40,073 nt of DNA from Treponema sp. (GCA_031256635.1 JAIRQF010000012.1:1-40073), one strand, 5' to 3'. Shown: positions 17,207 to 25,428, counted from the first letter of the stretch. The notes: generated from the sequence alone by a model not told the origin. Translations and numbers: made by a program.

Positions 17207-18418
17207 ATGTATATTCAAAGAACACTGGAAGATGTAATAAAACGGGCCAGTAAATTTTTCCCCGTTGTACTTGTTACAGGTCCAAGACAAGTAGGTAAAA
17301 CGACTATTTTTAAAAACTGTGATTCCGGCAGCAGAAATTATGTCTCACTGGACAATATGGAAATTCAGGAAATGGCAAAACAGGATCCGCAAAGATTTCT
17401 TGAACGATACAGGGCGCCTCTTGTTATTGATGAAATACAATACGCTCCTCAGCTTCTTCCCTATATAAAAACCATTGTAGACAAAGAAAAGAAAAAAGGA
17501 ATGTACTGGCTCACCGGCTCTCAGCAATTTAACCTAATGGCCAATGTAACCGAAAGTCTTGCCGGCAGAGCCGGTATTCTAAACTTGCAGGGTTTTTCAC
17601 AATCAGAAAAAGATAAAATCTCTGAAACAGATCCTTTTTTACCTGATAAAAAATTATTCGCGCAAAAAGAAAAAACAGGCAGGAAAAAGTCTGTCTTTCA
17701 TCGTATCTGGAAAGGCTCTTATCCTGAAATATATAAAGGTAAAGATAATGACTGGAATCTTTTTTATGATTCATATCTGCGAACATATATTGAAAGAGAC
17801 ATTAAAAAAATTATTAATATATCAAAAGAAACATTATTCCTGAATTTTATAAGGGTACTGGCTGCAAGAACATCTCAATTAATTAATTTCGCAAATATTG
17901 CAGGTGAAATAGGCGTAAATGAAACTACAGTAAAGTCCTGGCTGTCCATACTACAGACATCCGGGCTTATATATTTATTATACCCGTATTCAAATAACAT
18001 GAAGAACAGGATAATAAAAACTCCGAAAATGTATTTTTTGGATACAGGGCTTGCATGCTTTCTGACAAAATGGAATACAAGCGAAACACTGGAAAACGGA
18101 GCGTTTTCAGGAGCTATTCTGGAAACATACGCGGTTTCTGAAATTTTAAAGAGCTATTGGCATAACGGTAAAACGCCTGCGATTTATTTCTACAGGGATA
18201 AAGACAAACGGGAAGTTGATATAATTCTGGAAGAAAACGGAAAATTATTTCCATTGGAAATAAAACAAAAGTCAAACCCAAATACTGATGATATTAAAAA
18301 TTTTTCAGTCCTTTCTCAATTTAAAAAAGAAGTTGCTCCGGGAGGCGTCCTGTGTCTGTCTCCGACATGGCTTCCGCTTGGAAGAAATGATTACGTTATT
18401 CCAATAACGTACATTTGA
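17207..18418 (+). CDS. AAA_14/DUF4143 family ATPase
   Basis: The protein has 403 residues. The P-loop is GPRQVGKTT, Walker B is LVIDEIQYAP, and the sensor is WLTGSQQF. The C-terminal DUF4143 part ends in a nuclease-like strand pattern (REVDIILEENG, then EIKQK). These ATPases are common, often in accessory DNA, and their role is not settled. The start is the ATG with GGAG 5 nt upstream; a longer frame from a TTG at 17147 would overlap the promoter. An inverted repeat surrounds the promoter -10 and the Shine-Dalgarno. It converges with the XRE gene. Confidence 0.88.
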   Translation: MYIQRTLEDVIKRASKFFPVVLVTGPRQVGKTTIFKNCDSGSRNYVSLDNMEIQEMAKQDPQRFLERYRAPLVIDEIQYAPQLLPYIKTIVDKEKKKGMYWLTGSQQFNLMANVTESLAGRAGILNLQGFSQSEKDKISETDPFLPDKKLFAQKEKTGRKKSVFHRIWKGSYPEIYKGKDNDWNLFYDSYLRTYIERDIKKIINISKETLFLNFIRVLAARTSQLINFANIAGEIGVNETTVKSWLSILQTSGLIYLLYPYSNNMKNRIIKTPKMYFLDTGLACFLTKWNTSETLENGAFSGAILETYAVSEILKSYWHNGKTPAIYFYRDKDKREVDIILEENGKLFPLEIKQKSNPNTDDIKNFSVLSQFKKEVAPGGVLCLSPTWLPLGRNDYVIPITYI

Positions 18419-18435
18419 AAGAATTGAATTTTAAT

Positions 18436-18738
18436 TTACTCCCCTTCAAGCAATCTAATAGTTAAAATGTGGTCAATATCCGCTAAAATAGCCTCTTTTA
18501 TGTTCTTTTTCTCGTTCAATTTAATTGTTTCTATTGAAAACAGCTCAAGAACATCGATTTCCAGAGCTTTTGCAAGCAGTACAAGCATACTCAATGAAGC
18601 AAAACGCCTGCCTGTTTCTATCAGGGCAATGTGATTGTCGGAAACATCAACCATTTCTGCCAGTTTAGCTTGCGACAAACCCAATTTTTTCCGGTGCTGT
18701 TTCATATTGAAAGCCAGCACTTTCCTTAAATCAGTCAT
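18436..18738 (-). CDS. XRE-family helix-turn-helix transcriptional regulator
   Basis: The protein has 100 residues. A lambda-repressor-like HTH covers residues 7-65 (LGLSQAKLAEMVDVSDNHIALIE marks helices 2 and 3), followed by a helical tail likely for dimerisation. It reads away from the lipoprotein gene. The 222-nt region between them holds three copies of GTTATGTT that overlap both promoter areas, so it probably regulates itself and the lipoprotein (inference). Confidence 0.9.
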   Translation of the reverse strand: MTDLRKVLAFNMKQHRKKLGLSQAKLAEMVDVSDNHIALIETGRRFASLSMLVLLAKALEIDVLELFSIETIKLNEKKNIKEAILADIDHILTIRLLEGE

Positions 18739-18752
18739 TTTCTACCCTAATA

Positions 18753-18853
18753 GTTATGTTTTTTACAGTTTACCTATGTTAAAGTTATGTTATCAATAAC
18801 AATAAGTAAAGTTTTAGTATTTTTATCGTTAAACATTGACAAATAGTTATGTT
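18753..18853. repeat. Three GTTATGTT repeats between the XRE and lipoprotein genes
   Basis: Copies at 18753-18760, 18784-18791 and 18846-18853, at steps of 31 and 62 nt, plus a partial CTATGTT at 18774. The last copy lies in the spacer of the lipoprotein promoter. They are likely binding sites of the XRE regulator. Confidence 0.55.
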
Positions 18854-18864
18854 TTCTATATATT
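18836..18864 (+). promoter_or_regulatory. Promoter of the lipoprotein gene
   Basis: Exact TTGACA, 17-nt spacer holding one GTTATGTT repeat, TATATT. The leader is about 90 nt. Confidence 0.7.
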
Positions 18865-18879
18865 GGAATTATATTTATT

Positions 18880-18938
18880 CCTGCTCTTGAGAGCAGGCTA
18901 ATTTAACATGATTAACCCTACTTTATTTATGGGTTAAT
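18880..18938 (+). promoter_or_regulatory. Two hairpins in the lipoprotein leader
   Basis: Hairpin 1 is CCTGCTC-TTGA-GAGCAGG (18880-18897). Hairpin 2 is ATTAACCC / GGGTTAAT (18911-18918, 18931-18938). The Shine-Dalgarno follows 11 nt later, so it stays free in this fold. Confidence 0.5.
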
Positions 18939-18960
18939 TATGGAAAAAAGGAGTTCTATT

Positions 18961-19425
18961 ATGAAGAACAATTTCAAATTTCTTGGACTTATTACGTTTA
19001 TTACAGTGATGGGGTTTTTAACGATGAGCTGCGCAGGCTTATTCGGCATTAATGACGGTTCCTCTGGTACTTCCAGCGCATCCAGTAGTTCCAGAACTTC
19101 GTTAAATGGTGTTTGGCGAAATAATTATCTTGGCATTACTATTACAATTAATGGTGAAACCGGCGTTTTCACAGTAATAGATTCCGATGTTGCCTGGAAC
19201 AGAGTAATGCAAAATGGCTTAATCAAAATTGGCGATCCAAAAGTCAGAGATATTACCAGAACGGGTGATAATGAATGGATTGCTCAAGAACTGTTTTATA
19301 CTGATGGTTTCAATGATACTATCTGGCGTAGTATTGGTATAATGATGCATGATGAAGGACAAACTATGCATTTAGGTGCTGCTGGAAAAACTATTGACGA
19401 AGCGCGTTTTACCAGAGTAAGGTAA
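18961..19425 (+). CDS. Small secreted lipoprotein, uncharacterised
   Basis: The protein has 154 residues with a lipoprotein signal (hydrophobic stretch 7-21, TMSC with Cys24), a Ser/Gly-rich linker (about 31-47), then a compact beta-rich domain beginning LNGVWRNNYLGITITING. The start at 18961 is preferred to an in-frame ATG at 18940 because GGAG lies 7 nt before it. The leader is about 90 nt and contains two hairpins. The domain resembles a small beta-barrel or lipocalin-like unit, but no family is claimed. Confidence 0.8.
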   Translation: MKNNFKFLGLITFITVMGFLTMSCAGLFGINDGSSGTSSASSSSRTSLNGVWRNNYLGITITINGETGVFTVIDSDVAWNRVMQNGLIKIGDPKVRDITRTGDNEWIAQELFYTDGFNDTIWRSIGIMMHDEGQTMHLGAAGKTIDEARFTRVR

Positions 19426-19479
19426 TTATTCATAGAACAGACATCTCGTCTAAAATTTTTTATTGAAATTATTAATTAA

Positions 19480-19512
19480 ATACCGGCGCTGTTGCAGGCG
19501 CTGGTATTTATA
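19480..19512 (+). terminator. Terminator after the lipoprotein gene, possibly two-way
   Basis: A 10-bp stem ATACCGGCGC / GCGCTGGTAT with one G-T pair, followed by TTATATT. On the other strand AT-rich sequence also follows, so it may stop the toxin operon too. Confidence 0.6.
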
Positions 19513-19545
19513 TTATTGGATAACACTATAACATAAATTAAATTC

Positions 19546-19878
19546 TCAAGAAGAAATAATTGCAATAATAGAATTAATAATTTCGTGAACTTTATTTTCG
19601 CAAAGATGACCTGCGACAGAAATGATCATATTTTTATTAGCGGTGAATATTTTATTTGGGCGTATAAAACTGTCTATTGGCAGATTGCCTGATATGAATT
19701 CATCAGCTGTAATTGGCAGAGCAAAATCATCTGATTTAAATTTGCTGGTTATTTGGCATATTAAAATGTCCTCACCGGGTAAATCGGTAACAACAAAAGC
19801 GGGTCGTTTTTTACTGCCGGATAGATTGGTGAACGGAAAAGGAATAATAACAATATCACCTTTTACAAATTGGCCCAT
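19546..19878 (-). CDS. MazF/PemK-like toxin of a type II toxin-antitoxin pair
   Basis: The protein has 110 residues and starts GQFVKGDIVIIPFPFTNLSGSKKRPAFVV, the typical opening of the MazF/PemK fold: a beta-barrel with conserved Pro-Phe and an Arg-Pro after a Lys pair. Members cut mRNA at short sequence motifs. It overlaps the upstream antitoxin gene by 16 nt and has GAGG before its ATG inside that gene. Confidence 0.87.
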   Translation of the reverse strand: MGQFVKGDIVIIPFPFTNLSGSKKRPAFVVTDLPGEDILICQITSKFKSDDFALPITADEFISGNLPIDSFIRPNKIFTANKNMIISVAGHLCENKVHEIINSIIAIISS

Positions 19879-20069
19879 GCTTCATCCTCTTCCGGTGTAT
19901 CCCAGTCTTTTGACAGGGATTTCTCGCTCATTAACATTGTCAGCGGAGGAAAAACATTGTCCGTTTGGAATTTGCGATGTTTTAACCATGTGACAAAATC
20001 TATAACTTCACCCAAATAGTCTGAAGGAAGAGTCTTTATTTCCTCTAACAAAACAGCACGGTTTGTCAT
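19863..20069 (-). CDS. Antitoxin of the MazF-type pair (DUF2281-like)
   Basis: The protein has 68 residues. The start is placed at the ATG at 20069 because GGAG lies 6 nt upstream; the longer frame from 20138 adds an implausible hydrophobic start. It has a helical N-terminus (LLEEIKTLPSDYLGEVIDFVTWLKHR) and an acidic C-terminal tail (DWDTPEEDEAW), as in DUF2281 antitoxins whose tails wrap the toxin. It is the first gene of the pair, as usual. Confidence 0.82.
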   Translation of the reverse strand: MTNRAVLLEEIKTLPSDYLGEVIDFVTWLKHRKFQTDNVFPPLTMLMSEKSLSKDWDTPEEDEAWANL

Positions 20070-20131
20070 TATTTTCTCCATATTGATAAAGTATAACGAT
20101 AGGAATAAATTCGAGCAAGAGAAAATAACGC

Positions 20132-20161
20132 CTGTCACCCTGTCTAATTATCTGCTATACT
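20132..20161 (+). promoter_or_regulatory. Extended -10 promoter of pepT, +1 at the ATG
   Basis: CTGTCA, 18-nt spacer, TGC-TATACT, then 6 nt to the ATG at 20168. No Shine-Dalgarno. Confidence 0.6.
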
Positions 20162-20167
20162 ATCCCA

Positions 20168-21406
20168 ATGGAAAACCAACAACTGGAAAAATTGATTGTT
20201 CCGCGGTTTATGAATTATGTCCGTTATGACACAGAAAGCAACCGCCATATTGAAAAAACTCCTTCAACGCCAGGGCAGCGGGTGCTTGCGGACGCTTTAC
20301 GCGATGAGCTGTTTGCGCTGGGACTTGAGGATGTAAATGTAGTTGAGCCATGTTATGTGACAGCCCGCCTGCCCGCAAGCCCCGGAAAAGAAAATAAACA
20401 GTGTATCGGGTTTCTTGCCCATCTTGATACGGCAAGCGATGTTTCGGGAAAAGATGTAAAGCCGCAGCTTGTGCAGAATTACAACGGCGGAAAAATCGAG
20501 CTTGCGGGCAGTTTATGCCTTGACCCGGCGGCGGAGCCTGATTTGGCAGCTCATAAAGGAAAGTCTATTATTCACAGCGACGGGACGACTTTGCTTGGAG
20601 CGGATAATAAAGCGGGTATTGCCGAGATTATGGGTGCGGTTGAATACCTCATCGCCAATCCGCAAATTACACACGGGCCTGTAGAAATTATTTTTACTCC
20701 CGATGAGGAAACCGGAAAAGGACTGCCTGATTTTCCCCTTGAATGGCTTAAGTCCGCCTATTGCTACACAGTGGACGGCGGCCCTGCGGGTGAGATTGAA
20801 AGCGAGTGTTTTAACGCATGGCAGGCAAGTATTGATTTTCTTGGTAAGGTTATACATGTCGGGCGGGCTAGGGGAATCCTCGCGAATGCGGCACTTATGG
20901 CATCCACATTTGCCACTCTTCTACCGCGCAGCGAGAGCCCGGAAGCTACAGATGGCTATTACGGTTACTACTGCCCGATGGAAATATCAGGCGATTTGGA
21001 AAAAGCTTCGCTTGATATCTTTCTGCGCGACTTTGACTCGGACAGCATGGAAAAGAGAATTACAGCGCTGAAACATTTCGCGAAAACAGTGGAAGCCCAG
21101 TTTCCGGGCGGGAAAGTAATTGTTAATTTACAGCCGCAATATTATAATATGAAACTTAAGATAGATGAAAAACCTGAAGTTTTAAATCAGCTTAAGAAAG
21201 CGGCGCAGAACATCGGTATTGAATGGAGTCTAAAGCCGATACGCGGCGGAACTGACGGTTCCCGCTTAACTGAGCTTGGCATACCGACGCCGAACATTTT
21301 TACAGGCGGACGCAATTTTCACAGCCGTCTTGAATGGGTCAGCGTAAGCGAAATGTGCATTGCCTGTGAATTGATCATAGAGTTAATCAGGCTTTGCGGA
21401 GAATAA
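20168..21406 (+). CDS. pepT: Peptidase T (tripeptide aminopeptidase)
   Basis: The protein has 412 residues, the standard length, and is an M20B zinc aminopeptidase that removes the N-terminal residue of tripeptides in the cytoplasm. Seen are YDTES near the start, the zinc ligand region LAHLDTASDV, GADNKAGIAEIM, TPDEETGKG with the catalytic Glu, VDGGPAGEIE, and GGTDGSRLTELGIPTPNIFTGG. The extended -10 TGCTATACT ends so that +1 is the A of the ATG. The acyltransferase gene follows after 1 nt. Confidence 0.96.
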   Translation: MENQQLEKLIVPRFMNYVRYDTESNRHIEKTPSTPGQRVLADALRDELFALGLEDVNVVEPCYVTARLPASPGKENKQCIGFLAHLDTASDVSGKDVKPQLVQNYNGGKIELAGSLCLDPAAEPDLAAHKGKSIIHSDGTTLLGADNKAGIAEIMGAVEYLIANPQITHGPVEIIFTPDEETGKGLPDFPLEWLKSAYCYTVDGGPAGEIESECFNAWQASIDFLGKVIHVGRARGILANAALMASTFATLLPRSESPEATDGYYGYYCPMEISGDLEKASLDIFLRDFDSDSMEKRITALKHFAKTVEAQFPGGKVIVNLQPQYYNMKLKIDEKPEVLNQLKKAAQNIGIEWSLKPIRGGTDGSRLTELGIPTPNIFTGGRNFHSRLEWVSVSEMCIACELIIELIRLCGE

Positions 21407-21407
21407 T

Positions 21408-22298
21408 ATGGATACATTATCAACTGCTTTCGGCGATCAAATTAAAAGAGCTTTAAAAGTTTCAAAAGTTCCTACAGTCGTCAATGAAAACAATGTTTAT
21501 CAGGAAGGCGATCCAAATATCCTGTCAATTATTGATGAAATGGTGGAATCATTAATTCTTCCGGGAAGCGGTCTTGATGGATATGAAAACCTTGAAGACC
21601 TTTTACAAAAAGCAAATTCCGGAAAAGCCTGCCTTCTCCTTGTTGAACACTACAGCAATATGGACCTTTCAATAGTCTCTCTTTTTGCCCGTAAAGCGGG
21701 AGGCCGCGATAAAGATATCAACGACGCGCTTGTCGCCATTGGAGGTATTAAACTGAACGAAGATAATCCCATGGTTGCGGCTTTTACCGGAGCTTACACA
21801 AAGCTTGTAATTTATCCCAGCCGCTCCATACAGGAACTTGATCCTGAAAAAGACAAGGAAGAAATAACGCGCGCCAATGCCATCAATCATGCCGCGATGA
21901 AGGCGCTTATCAGGTGTAAATATAAAGGCAAGCTTGTGCTTGTATTCCCGTCGGGAACACGCTACCGCCCGTGGGAACCTGATTCCAAAAAAGGCGTTCG
22001 GGAGATTGATTCATACATCCGTTCCTTTGAATACATGTGCTTTGTAACCATTAACGGCGAAATTTTACATGTTCAGAAAACCGATATGTTAAATGACGCT
22101 GTAAGCAAGGACATTGTCCGCGTTACGGTGAGCCCGGTTGTTAATTGCAAGGAGTTCCGCGACAAAGTACTGTCACAAGTCTGTAACGAGGAAGATAAAA
22201 AGCAGGCTGTTGCTGACGCGATTATGGACGTACTTGAAAAAATGCACGTAACCGCGGAAACGGAACGGTTAAAACTGTTCAGTGATAATAAAATTTAA
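21408..22298 (+). CDS. PlsB/PlsC-like glycerophosphate acyltransferase
   Basis: The protein has 296 residues. The acyltransferase box HYSNMD (His-x4-Asp) is near residue 81, and FPSGTRYRPWE stands for the FPEGTRS box, with Ser in place of Glu. These point to transfer of an acyl chain to glycerol 3-phosphate or its lyso form in phospholipid synthesis. No clear membrane helix is present, so it may be a soluble or peripheral enzyme. GGAG lies about 7 nt before the ATG, and the gene is in an operon with pepT. Confidence 0.72.
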   Translation: MDTLSTAFGDQIKRALKVSKVPTVVNENNVYQEGDPNILSIIDEMVESLILPGSGLDGYENLEDLLQKANSGKACLLLVEHYSNMDLSIVSLFARKAGGRDKDINDALVAIGGIKLNEDNPMVAAFTGAYTKLVIYPSRSIQELDPEKDKEEITRANAINHAAMKALIRCKYKGKLVLVFPSGTRYRPWEPDSKKGVREIDSYIRSFEYMCFVTINGEILHVQKTDMLNDAVSKDIVRVTVSPVVNCKEFRDKVLSQVCNEEDKKQAVADAIMDVLEKMHVTAETERLKLFSDNKI

Positions 22299-22322
22299 TG
22301 TGAGTTCGTAAATTAAAACCGC

Positions 22323-22360
22323 AAGGACAGCGCAGCTTCAGAATAGCCGCTGCGCCGCCT
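22323..22360 (-). terminator. Terminator of the RRM gene
   Basis: A stem around GCGCAGC / GCTGCGC (22330-22336, 22349-22355), extended by AAGG/CCTT with small mismatches. T-rich sequence follows on the minus strand. It may also stop the acyltransferase transcript. Confidence 0.65.
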
Positions 22361-22367
22361 TATTGGT

Positions 22368-22649
22368 TTACCAGTTTCCGCCGCCGGAGCGTTCACGTCG
22401 TGGTTTGTCCATCGCTTCGTTTACGCGCAATTGGCGTCCTTCAAATTCACGGCCGTTTGTTCCTGTGATAGCTGCTGCTGCTTCGTCATCACTGCCCATT
22501 TCGATAAATCCGAACCCTTTTGAGTTGCCGGTTTCACGATCGAAAATGATCTTGGCTGATGCGACACTGCCAAACCCTGAAAACAGGTTTTTGAGTCCAT
22601 CTTCGGTGGTGTTGTAGGAGAGGTTACCGACATACAATTTCTTCGCCAT
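22368..22649 (-). CDS. RRM-type RNA-binding protein
   Basis: The protein has 93 residues and one RNA recognition motif: RNP2 KLYVGNLSY at residues 4-12 and RNP1 KGFGFIEM near 44-51. A short basic Gly-rich tail (RRERSGGGNW) follows. Bacterial single-RRM proteins of this kind are often cold-induced. The AAGGA Shine-Dalgarno lies about 9 nt before the ATG. A consensus promoter lies about 350 nt upstream, giving a long structured leader, and a terminator lies just after the stop. Confidence 0.95.
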   Translation of the reverse strand: MAKKLYVGNLSYNTTEDGLKNLFSGFGSVASAKIIFDRETGNSKGFGFIEMGSDDEAAAAITGTNGREFEGRQLRVNEAMDKPRRERSGGGNW

Positions 22650-23001
22650 TGAGAAAAATCCTTCACCCGGAACAGACTGATTGCTTTATGAGGCAACCGG
22701 TATGCAATTACGTCCGGGCACGCAGGTCCCGTAATTGCTTACGAGCCCCAGTGGACTTACGTCCAAGTATTCACACCCGCGAAAGCGGGCGACTCATAAT
22801 CTTTCCGCCGTATTATCAAACGGAAAGAAAAAGATGCACATAACTTACATCTTAATCTGTTTTAAGAGACAAGATGTATAATTATTGTTAAGGGAGAAAA
22901 GTGAAAGGCGAAAGACAAGAACAGAACCAACCCCTAAACCGCGCGGCTTTTTAAAAAGTCCGCAAAAATAATCTTTGTTCAACCTGAAATATTACCTATT
23001 T
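22650..23001 (-). promoter_or_regulatory. Long structured leader of the RRM mRNA (463-nt gene-free stretch)
   Basis: The region between the RRM and radA genes holds no gene. Its half nearest the RRM start has four hairpins in a row: CTTTCCG/CGGAAAG (22801-22827), CCCGC/GCGGG with a 4-nt loop (22776-22789), TGGAC-GTAA-GTCCA on the minus strand (22752-22765) and GCAATTACG/CGTAATTGC (22704-22738). Together with the promoter 350 nt upstream this looks like a regulatory leader. Confidence 0.6.
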
Positions 23002-23007
23002 ATTGAA

Positions 23008-23036
23008 AATATAGTAGGTTATTGAACTGTTGTCAA
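23008..23036 (-). promoter_or_regulatory. Promoter of the RRM gene
   Basis: On the minus strand exact TTGACA (23036-23031), a 17-nt spacer and TATATT (23013-23008). +1 is near 23001, about 350 nt before the ATG. Confidence 0.7.
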
Positions 23037-23112
23037 TAGTTTTTATTAATTTTAACCATTTATTCCTATATTCCTAATCAAAAACTTATCCATATGTGAA
23101 ATAATAAAATCC

Positions 23113-24576
23113 TTAATTTGCATATACCAATTTAATGGCGGATTTAATATCGGACGCGGCATGCAATTTTCCCGGCCATTCTTTCCTGCCTGTTTTTAAA
23201 TTTTCAAATTGATTATTCTGATTTGCCTCGGCTTGTTCCACTGCAGGCCCAAGAAAAGAACCAAAACCAAGGCTTACTGCTGTTTTAATGCGCCCTGACA
23301 GGCGGCGTACGGGGCGAATCTCTCCTGTAAGGGAAAGTTCTCCCGCAATCGCCAGATTTGCCGGCAGAGCAAGTCCCATACGCGCAGAATACAGCGCGCA
23401 GGCAAGAGCAAGCTCTACGCCCACTTCCGTTATTCGAATACCCCCCGCGGCGTTTACATAAAGATCCTGATCAGAGAATCTCAAACCCGGCTTATTATTC
23501 AAACCCAAATATTTTTCCAGTACGGCTGATACGCGTGAAACCCTGCTTGAATCAATTTTATCCGAAAAAACGCGGCTTATCGTACTTTTTGCCGGAATGC
23601 AGAGCGCCTGAATTTCAACAAGGATGGTTCTTGTACCCTCCAATACAGCGGCGGTTGCCACTCCCGGCGGCAGATCGCCTTCGCGTCTTACCAAAAACAT
23701 TCTGCCGGTATCCTCAACCGGAGAGAGGCCCTGTTCTCCCATTGTAAAAATTCCGATTTCATCGATTGAACCGAACCTATTTTTTGCCGCTCTTAAAAAA
23801 CGGCAGTCGGCGGTTCCGCTTAAGCCGGAAGTCTTATCGTTTTGTTCAAAGTACAAAACAGTGTCCACCATGTGTTCCAATGTTTTCGGCCCGGAAATTA
23901 CTCCTTCCTTTGTTACATGCGCTGTCAGAAAAAGAGCCGCGTCATGTTCCTTTGCCCACGAGATCAGCTCAAACGCGCAGTACTTCATCTGGCTTACACT
24001 GCCCAAAACAAGACGGGCCTGCATGGAAGCCTCTTCAGAAAATAGCGTCTGAGCGGAATCTACCAGCACCAGAACAGGTTTTACATTGTTTAACACTGTT
24101 TCTATTTCCGTGAGGTTTCCGGTACAAAGAATTTCGATCCGGTCCATTATATTTTTTTCAGTGCTTAAGCCAAGCCGGTCGGCTCTCAATCTGATTTGCC
24201 CGGCCGATTCTTCTCCCGAAATGTACAGAATTCTCCCCTTTGTAAGAGCGGCGGCGGCTATCTGCAATAACAAAGTTGACTTGCCAATTCCCGGCTCTCC
24301 TCCGACAAGAATTGAAGATCGTTTCATTATGCCGCCGCCAAGCACACGATCAAGTTCTCCGATACCGCTGCCGACGCGGCTGCCTTCCATTGGATCTACG
24401 GCAGAAAGCGGAAGAGTCGCCGTTTCGCTTTTAGCCTTTACCTGTTTGCTCCCGCTTTTTGAGTGTACTGTCTCAATAAGGGTGTTCCATTCTCCGCAGT
24501 CCGGGCAGCGTCCAAGCCACTTTGGCTCTTCATGACCGCAGGAGGAACATTTATAAACGAAGGATTTTTGTTTCAT
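23113..24576 (-). CDS. radA: DNA repair protein RadA (Sms)
   Basis: The protein has 487 residues: an N-terminal C4 zinc finger (CSSCGHEEPKWLGRCPDCGEWN), a RecA-like ATPase with Walker A GGEPGIGKST near 92-101 and Walker B LVLVDSAQT, the RadA-specific KNRFG motif, and a Lon-like C-terminal domain. It acts in branch migration during homologous recombination. It lies 22 nt after the outer-membrane-like gene and is probably co-transcribed with it. Confidence 0.96.
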   Translation of the reverse strand: MKQKSFVYKCSSCGHEEPKWLGRCPDCGEWNTLIETVHSKSGSKQVKAKSETATLPLSAVDPMEGSRVGSGIGELDRVLGGGIMKRSSILVGGEPGIGKSTLLLQIAAAALTKGRILYISGEESAGQIRLRADRLGLSTEKNIMDRIEILCTGNLTEIETVLNNVKPVLVLVDSAQTLFSEEASMQARLVLGSVSQMKYCAFELISWAKEHDAALFLTAHVTKEGVISGPKTLEHMVDTVLYFEQNDKTSGLSGTADCRFLRAAKNRFGSIDEIGIFTMGEQGLSPVEDTGRMFLVRREGDLPPGVATAAVLEGTRTILVEIQALCIPAKSTISRVFSDKIDSSRVSRVSAVLEKYLGLNNKPGLRFSDQDLYVNAAGGIRITEVGVELALACALYSARMGLALPANLAIAGELSLTGEIRPVRRLSGRIKTAVSLGFGSFLGPAVEQAEANQNNQFENLKTGRKEWPGKLHAASDIKSAIKLVYAN

Positions 24577-24598
24577 TCAGAGAAATGCCTCAGCTTAT

Positions 24599-25333
24599 TC
24601 AAGGGTTTGCAGGAGAAGGGGTTTTTCGCGGTGTTATGCGAAAACCAAGTCCGAAACGCCATCCGTCAATTTTAATGAATTCTTCATTTGTCCATAATTT
24701 GTAAACGGGAACCCATACACGGAAATCAAAACCGAGTGAAAATTTACGGTTTACAGGAAAATCCGCGCCAATACCGGCTGTCGGAATAAACCAGCGCCCT
24801 TTACTCCAGAAATATTTTCGAATGGCGTCTGTCTGTATCTGCGCGTCTCTTTCATCACCCTGAAAATCCGCAGGATGTTTTAAGCCGAAAGCAAGAGTTA
24901 CGACGCGGAGATCAATGGCCGGGCCTATGCTAAAACGCCCGGCGAAACCGGCGCTGCCAATGGGAATAAACGCTGTTAGCTGAATCCCTGTTAAAAAACC
25001 CAGTACAAACGCGGAGCGGTTTTCCGGATTACAGGCCATTGGATAACCCAGTTCTGTATTATACTCATAATTTGTAAAATAGATATCTTCGGTTATTTCA
25101 ATCCGTAAAGGGCCCCAAAACTGCCATGCAAACGACGCTCCCAATGAAGGCAGTATGGGAGCGGGATCCGAGTCTACGCCGTTATTTGCGGCGATATGGA
25201 AAAGGCTGCCCATAACCGCCCAATGAAAGTTATCTTTGAATGATTGCGCGTTAAGCGTTAAAAAAGGGATAATAAAAAGCAAAACAAGAACAGCCGGTTT
25301 AATGCCTTTTTTTCGCAGACAAACAGCATGCAT
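24599..25333 (-). CDS. Putative secreted outer-membrane beta-barrel-like protein
   Basis: The protein has 244 residues with an N-terminal signal (basic residues, hydrophobic stretch about 12-28, LNAQ cleavage-like end). The rest has alternating aromatic/glycine strands (LGASFAWQFWGPLRIEI, RFSIGPAIDLRVV, FSLGFDFRVWVPVYKLW, WRFGLGFRI), as in outer-membrane barrels. No family is recognised. Its promoter TTGCTT-N17-TATAAT puts +1 on the ATG. Confidence 0.7.
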   Translation of the reverse strand: MHAVCLRKKGIKPAVLVLLFIIPFLTLNAQSFKDNFHWAVMGSLFHIAANNGVDSDPAPILPSLGASFAWQFWGPLRIEITEDIYFTNYEYNTELGYPMACNPENRSAFVLGFLTGIQLTAFIPIGSAGFAGRFSIGPAIDLRVVTLAFGLKHPADFQGDERDAQIQTDAIRKYFWSKGRWFIPTAGIGADFPVNRKFSLGFDFRVWVPVYKLWTNEEFIKIDGWRFGLGFRITPRKTPSPANP

Positions 25334-25339
25334 ACATCA

Positions 25340-25368
25340 ATTATATCCCAATAAAGACAGCGAAGCAA
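25340..25368 (-). promoter_or_regulatory. Promoter of the outer-membrane-like gene and radA, +1 at the ATG
   Basis: TTGCTT, 17-nt spacer, exact TATAAT, then 6 nt to the ATG at 25333. Confidence 0.65.
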
Positions 25369-25389
25369 TAACCGGACTTTAAATATGAA

Positions 25390-25417
25390 TTGACATTAAT
25401 TTTTATTCATTGATACT
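25390..25417 (+). promoter_or_regulatory. Promoter of the membrane HD-GYP gene, leader 0-5 nt
   Basis: Exact TTGACA with GATACT after 16 nt; +1 falls at 25424-25426, at or just before the TTG-ATG start. No Shine-Dalgarno. Confidence 0.55.
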
Positions 25418-25428
25418 TAATAACATTG

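Noticed and set aside
22780-22805. A stretch reading GACTCATAATC, like a tRNA-Met anticodon arm
   Set aside because: No D-arm before it and no T-arm or acceptor after it; it sits among the hairpins of the RRM leader.
23019-23045. A stem TATTGA/TCAATA followed by T-rich sequence, terminator-like on the plus strand
   Set aside because: No plus-strand gene ends there; the same bases form the -35 of the RRM promoter on the minus strand.
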